Below, in pieces: positions 42,935 to 50,605 of a DNA stretch of 64,000 nt. Numbering within the stretch: the stretch's first letter is position 1; every line of letters begins with the position of its first letter. Both the position numbers and the translations under genes were made by a program. The notes below the pieces were generated by a model. It saw only the letters and a program-made list of their open reading frames with translations, did no database searches and was not told the origin of the DNA. This stretch comes from Pyxidicoccus trucidator. Its GTDB lineage: Bacteria > Myxococcota > Myxococcia > Myxococcales > Myxococcaceae. The stretch lies in NCBI RefSeq assembly GCF_010894435.1, contig NZ_JAAIXZ010000005.1:434001-498000 (forward strand). Direction: 5' to 3'.

Positions 42935-43888
42935 ATGCGCACCGCGCTCCTCTGTCTCCTCTCGCTCACCGGCTGCGTGTCCAGCGCCCCCAAAGTCGAA
43001 GTGTTGCCGGAACAGCAGCCCTTGGCGGGCGCCCCTCCCACTGCGAAGCGCCTGAGTCCGGAGGAAGACCCGCGGCTCCGGGACGAAGCCGCGCTGAAGG
43101 AGCGCGCGGAGTTCCTCTGCAGGCACCACCAGGTCGACGCTCCGGCGATGTCGCGCCTGCCGCGAGGTACGCGCCCCTACGAGCTGATCCGCGAGGCGGA
43201 CCTCTTCCACGTCCGGGACTTCCCCAACGTGGTGGCGCGCACGCCGTTGGACCAGCCCGCCGTCTTCGCCGAGGTGGCGAACCACATCCGCTGCAAGGTG
43301 GCGTCGATTGAGGTCCGCGCCTGCACGGCGGCCGTCACCCTCTGGCAGACCCGGCCCCGCTGGGAGGACCCGGCCTTTCCCACCGCGGCCCTGAGTGAGT
43401 CCGAGTCCCTCGACTCGCGGCGGGCCATCCTGCGGCACTGGATGGAGGTGTCGTCAGCACCGGTGACGAAGACGTATCGGTGGGTCTTCTCCCGGACTTC
43501 GGCGGACACCTGGCGCGCGGACTTCGAGCTTCCGGAGCGGGCACGCGGCTTCGGCGACCCCTTCTTCGGACCGGACGCACCGAAGGAGCGCCCCGCCATC
43601 CCGCAGTTCGCGAGGGATGAGATGACGGCTCCTCAGCGGCTGTGCAGCGGCACGCCGAGGTACACTGCGGAGGCCCTGGCCGCGCGCGTCCAGGGCCAGA
43701 TGGTCACCCGGTGCGTCCTGACCCGTGAGGGCTCGGTGAAGAGCTGCCGCGTCCTGAAGCCGCTCCCGCACATGGAGGAGGCGCTGTTGAAGGTCTTCCA
43801 CAGCGCTCGCTTCACGCCCGTCACGGCCCACGGCGAACCCATCGACGTGGACTACACGTTCACCACCAACTTCCTGCTCCCCCGATAG
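42935..43888 (+). CDS. Lipoprotein with TonB C-terminal-like domain
   Basis: A 317-residue lipoprotein with lipobox LTGC (Cys near residue 13). The central part is Arg/Asp-rich with paired cysteines and no recognised family. The last 80 residues resemble a TonB C-terminal (energy transducer) domain: RYTAEALAARVQGQMVTRCVLTREGSVKSCRVLKPLPHMEEALLKVF and ARFTPVTAHGEPIDVDYTFTTNF. In myxobacteria such stand-alone TonB_C lipoproteins are common and need not energise receptors. The ATG chosen directly precedes the signal peptide; another in-frame ATG lies six codons earlier. GC content returns to genome-typical here. Confidence 0.8.
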   Translation: MRTALLCLLSLTGCVSSAPKVEVLPEQQPLAGAPPTAKRLSPEEDPRLRDEAALKERAEFLCRHHQVDAPAMSRLPRGTRPYELIREADLFHVRDFPNVVARTPLDQPAVFAEVANHIRCKVASIEVRACTAAVTLWQTRPRWEDPAFPTAALSESESLDSRRAILRHWMEVSSAPVTKTYRWVFSRTSADTWRADFELPERARGFGDPFFGPDAPKERPAIPQFARDEMTAPQRLCSGTPRYTAEALAARVQGQMVTRCVLTREGSVKSCRVLKPLPHMEEALLKVFHSARFTPVTAHGEPIDVDYTFTTNFLLPR

Positions 43889-43892
43889 CGAC

Positions 43893-43911
43893 CGGGGGAG
43901 CAGGGCTCCCG
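43893..43911. terminator. Bidirectional terminator hairpin
   Basis: GGGAGC and GCTCCC around AGG, extended outward by CG pairs, fill the 23-base gap between two convergent stops. The loop is short and the stem GC-rich. Confidence 0.55.
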
Positions 43912-46900
43912 CTACAGCCCCGGACCGCGAATCCAGTCGATGTCGAACTGGATGCCCAACCCCGATACCGGGTCGAGCCGGAGGTCGGTGATGGTCCCAT
44001 TCCAGTCGGGCAGGCCCGCCAGCTCGAACGTGACGGTCTGGTAGGCGCCGTTGCCGGAGTAGACGGCGCTGGCCACGCGCGTGGCGGAGAAGCCGGGCTG
44101 GGTGCTGGTGGCGAAGAAGAGCTGCACGCCGGTGTTCTGCGAGGCCCTCATGCGGACGTGAATCCGCGGCACGCGGCTGGCGCTGAAGTTGTAGTCGCTG
44201 TTCACGACCACCGCGTCGCCGTTGTTGGACGAGGTGCCGGTCAGCACGCCGTTGGCCACCGCCTGCCCGGCGATGTTGCCGAAGGTCGTCCAGCCCTCGA
44301 AGCCTCCCGGCGCGTTGAACTCCGCCCCCAGGTCGGCGGCGTCGAAGGGATGCCGGTTCGCGGCGATCTCCACGGAGTCCGTCACCTGGTCTCCGTCCGT
44401 GTCCAGCGGAGGCACCGCGAAGTTCGTGCTCCAGCTGAGGGTGAAGGACTGGTTCTTCCCGGTGGCGACCGCCTTGATGTAGAGGTCGCCGCCCGGCTGC
44501 ACGTAGTAGCCCGAGGTGCCAGCGCCGCGCAGGTTGGCGAGCGAGGCGTGGGAGGTGAGGGCGCCCTGGCTGGAGGAGAGCGCGAGCCCCCCCAGCCTCC
44601 CGAAGTCCTTGAAGCGGGCGACGTAGTTGTCGCCCACGCTCGCGTCCTCCATGTTCATCGTCACCACCTTCACGGCGGGGAGGGACTCGTAGGTATACGT
44701 GTACTCGAAGCCCTCGTTGACGATGAACGGGAGCTGGTGCCACTCGTGGTAGCCCGAGTTCTCGATGTAGAAGAAAGGAACCGTGGGCGTTCCCGCCTTC
44801 TCTCGCGTGCAGGTGAGGTTGGGCGTCTGCTCGAACGGCACGTTGTAGGAGAGCCGCGAGAGGACGAACCGGTGGTCGCTCCGGTACGCGTTCACCCAGT
44901 TCGGCGGGCGGTACTCGTCGCCCACGCGCATGAACGGCTGGCTGGACACGAGGGTGGTGTTGGCCTTGCCGGTGATGCCGCCGGTGAGATCCCTCAGCGC
45001 GATGGACCAGTACCGCGGGTGCCCGGCGTGGTTGGCGTGCGTGCCCGGGGCGGGGCGGAGGTCGAAGTCCTCCAGCACCGTGCGGGGCGGAGCGGCGGGC
45101 GACATCGTGTTCCCGGAGAAGAAGTGGTTGGTGTGCTTGATGGCCGCGCCGGTGTTGATGAGGAAGTTGGCGTTGGCGGCGTCCCACCCGATGAAGTGGG
45201 AGTCCCGGACCTGGCCCGCGCCGTCATACACCCGGTAGGCGTGAAGGGGCCCGCCGTTGAGGTTCTCGCCGGAGTTGGCCACGAACACGCTCTGGTCGAC
45301 GACGCTGTAGCTGGCCAGCATGGTGCCGACCGTGTTCTCCACCAGGACGTTGTTGCGGAAGAAGAGGTTGTCGGACGGGCCACCCGCGCCAATGCCCGTG
45401 TAGATGGCCATGTCGTTCGCGTACCAGGTGCTGTTCTCGATGAGGTGCGGGGCGGTGTCCGACCAGCCCAGGTTCGGCTGGATGGAGTGGTTGGCGTCCA
45501 GCCCGTCGAAGATGTCGATGCCCGTCATGCTGCTGTGGGCGCTGTTGCCTCGGAAGGCAATCATCGGCAGCGTCCTGGGACGCATCGACGAGAAGCGCGG
45601 GTCGGTCGCGGACTGCCCCATGGGGCGCTCGGGGAAGGCAAACCAGAAGCCGGTCCCCTGGGTGCCCGCCGCGACGTTGTCCTCGAACGTGTTCTGGGGG
45701 TTGGTGATCCAGTAGCTGGCCGGGGTGCGGTTCTGCACCTGGTCGAGCTCGTTGTCGGACGGAGTCACCTGCTCGCCCGGCGCGGGCCTCTTGGTGAGCA
45801 GCGTCACGTTCCGCCGGATGACGTTGAAGCGCTCGCTGCCGTCCTCCAGGAACACGCCGTGACCGATGTGGTCATAGAAGAAGTTGTTGTCGACCAGCGT
45901 GCTCTCGGTGCCGTGGATGGTGATGGCCCGGTTGTAGGAGCGGTGGACGCTGGAGTTCTTGAAATACTGGCCCGCGCCCGCGCTGCCCAGCATGTGCCAG
46001 TGGAACGGGTAGCGCCCCAGGCGCGCCTTCTGGCCCATGTTGTAGAGCTCGACGCCGCTGAAGTACGCGGTCGAGTTGTCCATGATCATCACGTGTCCGC
46101 CGAACCCGGAGGTCGCGGACGCCGCATCCCCCTGCACCAGGATGTTGTGTGTCAGCAGTCCCACCTGGGCGCGCAGGTCCGCCGTCCACGAGCGCGCGCC
46201 GTTGGAGTAGGTCTTCACCACGCCGGTGTGCGGCCAGGTGAGCGGGCTCGACAGCGTGAGCGTGGTGTTGCCCGGCTGGACGCTCGCGATGGTCCGCTGC
46301 TCGGCCTCGTTCCATTGCAGGCGGCTGGAGACGATGACGATCTTGTCACCCGCCTGCCAGTCCACGGCTTCCTTCAGGCTCACGGTGGCGCTGCCCGCGC
46401 TCACGTTCCCGTTGAGCTGCGTCCAGCTCACGCGCGGCCGGCCGTGAAGGTGGAGGGTGGCGTTGTCCATGGCGCCGATGAACTTGTTGCCCATCCCCAT
46501 GACCTCGGGGTCGGCCGCCGTGGCGTTGAGGGTGAAGGTGGCCGAGCCCGGATAGGGCGTGAGCTCCTGCCCCACCTCGAGCCGGGAGCCGCTGCCCATC
46601 ACCATCACGTACTTCGTGGTGACGTTCAGGTTCCGGTTCTGGGCGCCGAGCAGCTCGCCCCTCACGGTGACGGTCCTGGGCGTGGCCGTTCCCTGGAGGA
46701 CGACGGCGCTGCCGACGCTCACGGTGGCGTCGTCGCTCGCGCCGGGCACCGCGCCGCCCCAGACGTACGGGTCCTGCCAGTCGTGGAGCATCTCCAGCCG
46801 GAGGTCATCCACCAGCCCGGTGTGGTCCCCGGGCGCCGTGTCCACGCCCATCACGCTCAGCGTGCTGGTGCCCGCGTCCAGGTAGAGGGCGGGCGAGAGG

Positions 46901-47823
46901 TACTCCAGGTACTGGATGCTGGTGAGGCGGAACTCGCCGAGCTGGGTGGCGCCGAGGGTGACGCGTACGTTCTTGGCCGGAGGCTGGGTCGGGTCGCCGG
47001 CGCGCAGGGCGGCCCGGAGGCGGACCCGGTAGTAGCCACCGCGCGGGACGGTGACGGGGGTGGACGCCGAGGTGGCGCCCTGGAGGAAGAGCACCTGGGC
47101 GCCCTCGGGTGCGTTCGGGTTTCCCGCCGTGAACGCACTGGCGTTGCGGGACAGGCCACTGCCCCCGGAGAAGGTCCACGGCCCGCCCGCCGGAGTGTAG
47201 GCGTACCCTGGCGAGGCGGGGAGGGCAGGGGACTCGAAGCCGCTGATGCCGAGGTCCCTGATACGCGTGGCCTGGAGCGCGTCCACCAGGGCGGTGTGGT
47301 CACCCACGGTGTTGGCTCCGCGCAGCTCGATGGAGTGGGGGCCGGAGGCCAGCGGCACCGCGACCGAGGTGAGGCGCTGGTAGGCCGTCCCGGCGGGGGT
47401 GAACGTCTGGATGACCGCGCCGTCGACTCGCAGCTCGATGCGCTGGGCGCTGGGGATGTTCGCGCGCTGCGCGGCGGAGAAGCTGAAGAGGTAGGAGCCC
47501 GCCGCGAAGTTGAGCGTCCGCGAAGCGGCGCCCACCCCTTGGAGGAAGAGCACCTGGGCGCCCTCTGGAGCGAGCTGGGTGTTACCGGTGAAGGGGGTGG
47601 TGTTCCTGGTCAGGCCCGCGCCGTTGACCATGTCCCAGCCAGAGCCCGCGGGCGCGTACGCATACCCGGGCGAAGCGGGGAGGGCCGGCGTCTCGAACGT
47701 CCCGTTGGGAACGGTGAAGGCCGTGGAGGATGCGGAGCTCAGGCTGGCGGCGACCGCGCCGTCAGGGAACGCCAGTACCACCAAGGAAAGCAGCAGAGTC
47801 CATTTATACAGTGAAGTCTTCAT
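43912..47823 (-). CDS. Secreted G8-domain, parallel-beta-helix protein resembling CEMIP/TMEM2
   Basis: A 1303-residue exported protein (signal peptide MKTSLYKWTLLLSLVVLAF, ending near AVAA). Two similar N-terminal modules (residues about 42-190 and 195-350; both contain FETPALPASPGYAY or FESPALPASPGYAY, and APEGAQVLFLQG) look like carbohydrate-binding jelly-rolls. A G8 domain follows (PGASDDATVSVGSAVVLQG). Then comes a right-handed beta-helix with LGRYPFHWHMLG, SYNRAITIHGTESTLVDNN and GHGVFLEDGSE, the hallmark block of animal CEMIP/TMEM2/fibrocystin-L proteins. A Ca-binding DTDGDQVTD loop and a C-terminal beta module end it. CEMIP and TMEM2 are linked to hyaluronan depolymerisation, so a polysaccharide substrate is plausible. 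Confidence 0.88.
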   Translation of the reverse strand: MKTSLYKWTLLLSLVVLAFPDGAVAASLSSASSTAFTVPNGTFETPALPASPGYAYAPAGSGWDMVNGAGLTRNTTPFTGNTQLAPEGAQVLFLQGVGAASRTLNFAAGSYLFSFSAAQRANIPSAQRIELRVDGAVIQTFTPAGTAYQRLTSVAVPLASGPHSIELRGANTVGDHTALVDALQATRIRDLGISGFESPALPASPGYAYTPAGGPWTFSGGSGLSRNASAFTAGNPNAPEGAQVLFLQGATSASTPVTVPRGGYYRVRLRAALRAGDPTQPPAKNVRVTLGATQLGEFRLTSIQYLEYLSPALYLDAGTSTLSVMGVDTAPGDHTGLVDDLRLEMLHDWQDPYVWGGAVPGASDDATVSVGSAVVLQGTATPRTVTVRGELLGAQNRNLNVTTKYVMVMGSGSRLEVGQELTPYPGSATFTLNATAADPEVMGMGNKFIGAMDNATLHLHGRPRVSWTQLNGNVSAGSATVSLKEAVDWQAGDKIVIVSSRLQWNEAEQRTIASVQPGNTTLTLSSPLTWPHTGVVKTYSNGARSWTADLRAQVGLLTHNILVQGDAASATSGFGGHVMIMDNSTAYFSGVELYNMGQKARLGRYPFHWHMLGSAGAGQYFKNSSVHRSYNRAITIHGTESTLVDNNFFYDHIGHGVFLEDGSERFNVIRRNVTLLTKRPAPGEQVTPSDNELDQVQNRTPASYWITNPQNTFEDNVAAGTQGTGFWFAFPERPMGQSATDPRFSSMRPRTLPMIAFRGNSAHSSMTGIDIFDGLDANHSIQPNLGWSDTAPHLIENSTWYANDMAIYTGIGAGGPSDNLFFRNNVLVENTVGTMLASYSVVDQSVFVANSGENLNGGPLHAYRVYDGAGQVRDSHFIGWDAANANFLINTGAAIKHTNHFFSGNTMSPAAPPRTVLEDFDLRPAPGTHANHAGHPRYWSIALRDLTGGITGKANTTLVSSQPFMRVGDEYRPPNWVNAYRSDHRFVLSRLSYNVPFEQTPNLTCTREKAGTPTVPFFYIENSGYHEWHQLPFIVNEGFEYTYTYESLPAVKVVTMNMEDASVGDNYVARFKDFGRLGGLALSSSQGALTSHASLANLRGAGTSGYYVQPGGDLYIKAVATGKNQSFTLSWSTNFAVPPLDTDGDQVTDSVEIAANRHPFDAADLGAEFNAPGGFEGWTTFGNIAGQAVANGVLTGTSSNNGDAVVVNSDYNFSASRVPRIHVRMRASQNTGVQLFFATSTQPGFSATRVASAVYSGNGAYQTVTFELAGLPDWNGTITDLRLDPVSGLGIQFDIDWIRGPGL

Positions 47824-47892
47824 TGTCGGGTTTATGGCGCTCTCGACAGGGGGCCGTCAAATCGCGGGCCCGACCCTCTGCCATCTCCTCCC

Positions 47893-47963
47893 GTGAGGAC
47901 AGCCTTGGCAGGCGTGTACCCAAAGGGGGCTGCACCGCCTCTGCTCCGACTGGGAGCACAGGT
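47893..47963 (+). repeat. Dispersed short repeat, copy A
   Basis: GTGAGGAC, GGCAGGCGTGTACCCAAAG and GGGGGCTGCAC are shared, with few changes, by copies at 50327 and 60418; the tail GGGAGCACAGGT is shared with the 60418 copy. It lies between the G8 gene and the IS remnant, on one side of the sitAI cassette, in the same orientation as the copy on the other side. Confidence 0.6.
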
Positions 47964-47989
47964 AACTACAAATGCAGTTCATCAATGCA

Positions 47990-48181
47990 ATCATCGCTTG
48001 ATCCGGCGCCGCTGTAGCGGCGTAACTCCCGGCCATCCAGCATGCTCTTTCGTTTGCGGCCCCAGCGATAAGGGGCCACCCGCTTCACCTGGCGCTCGTG
48101 CAGTCGCGCACGCAGGAAATCCTCGTCACCACCACGGCCATGAAGATGCCGCAGCAGCACCTGGGCTTGCCCACGGCAGGT
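47990..48181 (-). mobile_element. Decayed IS5-type transposase fragment
   Basis: Read leftwards, this encodes GRGGDEDFLRARLHERQVK, RVAPYRWGRKRK and LDGRELRRY, the pattern of the DDE-transposase region in IS5-family elements (compare D..FLRA.L...GI..V.PYR and DGR.LRRYRRRW). After RRY the expected RRRIKR continues in another frame and is stopped, so the copy carries a frameshift; both ends of the gene are missing. It begins about 40 bases beyond the sitI stop. It shows past IS activity at the cassette edge. Confidence 0.65.
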
Positions 48182-48200
48182 GCGAGCCTGGCCCCAGCGA

Positions 48201-48217
48201 GAGCCCCCGGGGGGCTC
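48201..48217. terminator. GC palindrome after sitI
   Basis: GAGCCCCC-G-GGGGGCTC begins 6 bases beyond the immunity gene stop. The arms are perfect but there is almost no spacer, so the effective hairpin would have a G/C loop. It may end the sitA-sitI transcript. Confidence 0.35.
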
Positions 48218-48222
48218 GACCA

Positions 48223-48810
48223 CTATCTCGGTGGGTGATGGCCTGTCACGCGCTCGAAATGCACTCCCAGGTTCCCGATTCTCTCAAGCGCGTTCTTGAT
48301 TTCCTCAGACACGATGAGAGCTGACTGATAACCCTGTATTCGGAAGACCCGCGCGTTTTCAGTCTTCGACGTGTCGATCCTCAGCCCGTAGATTGCGCGG
48401 TATGTGCCGACTCGCTCAAGTGCAGCTCCGTCTGGAGGATAGAGCTGGACCTCGCGGGAGTTCGCTTCGTCAACGCACTTGAAGCACTTTGTTGCGTTGA
48501 TGATGAAGAATGGATTCGTGCAACTTTCGACGGCTATATGAAATACCTGGACGTCATCAGGGGCGAATTCACGGAAAGCACTCGCGACCCGTTCATCTGC
48601 GATAGGCGTCCTCCCGGAATTAGCCACTGAAAAGGAGCGCTGGGGCCCTGCTCGGAGCAGTTTGGTCTTGAGTGGTCCGGGATCTGGCACTGGCCTGCCA
48701 TCGCCAAACATCCACGGGTCATCCAGTTCGCCGCCGGACGCAGGGACGGGTAACTCCAGAACCCATTGAGGGAGGTCGGCAATTCCTACGTCGTAAAAAT
48801 GATGAGCCAT
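48223..48810 (-). CDS. sitI: SitI-type immunity protein (Imm11/DUF1629-like)
   Basis: A 195-residue soluble protein. The C-terminal block VFRIQGYQSALIVSEEIKNALER followed by GNLGVHFERV matches the Imm11/DUF1629 immunity-protein pattern; the front half (ADLPQWVLELP, FGDGRPVPDP) also suits that family. Its ATG follows the toxin gene's TAG with no gap, so the two are co-translated. It should neutralise the AHH nuclease tip of the upstream SitA, protecting cells that carry the cassette when toxin arrives by outer membrane exchange. Base composition is lower in GC than nearby housekeeping genes. The assignment rests on motif and position. Confidence 0.82.
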   Translation of the reverse strand: MAHHFYDVGIADLPQWVLELPVPASGGELDDPWMFGDGRPVPDPGPLKTKLLRAGPQRSFSVANSGRTPIADERVASAFREFAPDDVQVFHIAVESCTNPFFIINATKCFKCVDEANSREVQLYPPDGAALERVGTYRAIYGLRIDTSKTENARVFRIQGYQSALIVSEEIKNALERIGNLGVHFERVTGHHPPR

Positions 48811-50115
48811 CTAATTGCCCTCTTTCGGCACAACCAGACGCCGAAGCTCAGAGCCAGACGTCAGAAGTTCATCCGCGAGTGTGGCAAGCTCCTCGACCAG
48901 GCGAGCCCGACACGTCTCTGTATTCCTGCATTTCCCTAGAGCGTGATTCAACCGTCTCAGTACTGCCTCGTGGTATTCGCGCGGGTGAGGGCCTTGATGT
49001 CCTCCAAGCCGGACTCGATTGGCGACGTCATCGAGGGACATCCCGGCACGGCCGAACACCTCCTCGCACAACGGAGTCCAAGGACCTCCGGACGCTGCAG
49101 AAATCGTGTTCTTGTTCGTGCAGATGTGGTGAACCGGTCCCTCCGCGTCACCAGGATTCTGGCCGTTCGAGTACATCGCAATCGCTGCGACGGCTCCCGG
49201 CGTGAGCGCCACATGAAGCACACCGGCAGCCGGCACCGCGATCGAGCCCACTGCGCCATTCAGCGCACCTGAAAGCAGGAATCCACCTTCGGCCTGCGCG
49301 CGAAGTGCGGCTTGGGAGAAGCCGGGGAGCTTGGGGCCTTGAGCCGCCATCGCGCTCTTTCCGCCAAGGGCCGCAGTGACGAGTAGCACCAGGACGCGTG
49401 CGCCGTTCGTTCCCAACACGCGCCCGAACTTGTGGCCGATGTCCTGCAACTCGATGACGCTTGTTGCCTTCCCAGCGTCGTCCCACAGACGGACGAACCC
49501 ACGACCAATCTCCCATACCGGAATCATGCCGAGGTAAGCCACCATGGCGGCTGTAAACGCGACCGCGAGGACCTTCGTGACAGGCTCGGGCAGGGTCATC
49601 GCGAAGAGTACGGTCAGTGCAGCCGACGTCAACATTGCCTTGAGCACTGCCGGATTTAGCATCTTACCGACCTCCGCTTCGACGCTCTCCCAGACGGTAT
49701 CAAGCGCAAACGATAACGCCATCAGCGTCCGATCCTTCCTTCCGAACGGTAGCCCCGTCCCAGCTACCAGGGGCAAGCAGTCCTCCGACTCTGGGCAGAT
49801 GCGCGCGTACAACGACTCAGGTGAAGCTCTGGAGCCAGAATCGGCGAGGCCCTTCGAAGATGCGAGCAGGGTCCTGGACTGGGCCCACCCCCGCTGGTCC
49901 GCCTCGTCCGTCTCGCGGAACGCAACATCCAGCCTCATGTCGAGGATGAGTCGCGAGAGGGCAGCCTTGAACTCCTCCTCGCCAATTTCGACTGGCTCGG
50001 CCTCGAACGGCGTGAAGGCGATGGGCGCTCCCTGCCCGGTGTCAAGGTGGACAACCCGCGTGGTCGCGCATCCCGTTGCGAGTACGACCAGTAAAACGAC
50101 TCCGTAAATTCGCAT
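48811..50115 (-). CDS. sitA: SitA-type polymorphic lipoprotein toxin with C-terminal AHH-like nuclease
   Basis: A 434-residue lipoprotein. The N-terminus (MRIYGVVLLVV, lipobox LATGC, Cys16) and the following TRVVHLDTGQGAP and EPVEIGEEEFKAAL blocks are those of myxobacterial SitA toxins, which are moved between kin by TraA/TraB outer membrane exchange. Hydrophobic segments around residues 165-215 and 250-280 form the conserved middle. The C-terminal 110 residues carry an AHH/HNH-like nuclease pattern: VHHICTNKN, then LGGHQGPHPREYHEAVL. The ATG used is four codons inside a longer frame and opens on the signal peptide. The adjacent immunity gene confirms the toxin/immunity layout. Codon use is less GC-biased than the chromosome. 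Confidence 0.87.
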   Translation of the reverse strand: MRIYGVVLLVVLATGCATTRVVHLDTGQGAPIAFTPFEAEPVEIGEEEFKAALSRLILDMRLDVAFRETDEADQRGWAQSRTLLASSKGLADSGSRASPESLYARICPESEDCLPLVAGTGLPFGRKDRTLMALSFALDTVWESVEAEVGKMLNPAVLKAMLTSAALTVLFAMTLPEPVTKVLAVAFTAAMVAYLGMIPVWEIGRGFVRLWDDAGKATSVIELQDIGHKFGRVLGTNGARVLVLLVTAALGGKSAMAAQGPKLPGFSQAALRAQAEGGFLLSGALNGAVGSIAVPAAGVLHVALTPGAVAAIAMYSNGQNPGDAEGPVHHICTNKNTISAASGGPWTPLCEEVFGRAGMSLDDVANRVRLGGHQGPHPREYHEAVLRRLNHALGKCRNTETCRARLVEELATLADELLTSGSELRRLVVPKEGN

Positions 50116-50605
50116 GATGCCCCCCAAGCGCGTGGCTCCCCGGGAGGAGGAGCTGGGCAGTCACATATCAGTTTAGTCAGGAAAGCTTGAACACCACGCC
50201 AGCGGTGTTGTCTCCCAGGCTCCGGGGAGTTGGACAGCTCCTCGGAGGATTGGAGCGCGGCACTAGTGATGGCGCCTCGGGTTCACCGCGTGCGCGGCTA
50301 CCCCTATGGAGACGAGAGCACGCACTGTGAGGACTGCCTGGGCAGGGGCGTGTCCAAAGAGGGCTGTACGGTCTGTCTACCGGCCTGGCATTCAGCCCAG
50401 GCTCCACCCGTCAACGTCCCTCCTCGGCCCCTCTGCTCCAGCCCTCACCATCCAGCGGCCATTTATTCGCCCTATGCGCTGCCGGGGCGCGGGAGGAGGC
50501 GGCGAAAGGCGCGAAGGGCATGCTGGAGTCGGTGGTCCCCGATTCGACCAGGCCGACCCGTGATGCCCTCCGCGAGCTGCTGGCGTCGCCTGGCCGCGTG
50601 GTGGC
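50116..50605. other. Intergenic region with dispersed repeat copy B
   Basis: About 490 bases between the sitA start and the stop of the giant Ig/FN3 gene. Near sitA it is locally A/T-rich (ACATATCAGTTTAGTC), the likely sitA promoter. At 50327-50377 lies a copy of the dispersed repeat (GTGAGGACTGCCTGGGCAGG then CCAAAGAGGGCTGTAC), in the same orientation as copy A beyond the other end of the cassette. No gene is convincing here. Confidence 0.5.

Noticed and set aside
44158-47814. Rightward open frame of more than 1200 codons opposite the G8 gene
   Set aside because: It is an antisense shadow; composition is Val/Gly/Arg/His-biased with no domains, while the leftward frame has a signal peptide and recognisable folds.
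47893-48324. Rightward open frame of about 140 codons between the G8 and sitI genes
   Set aside because: It overlaps the transposase remnant on the other strand and has no start signal or domain.
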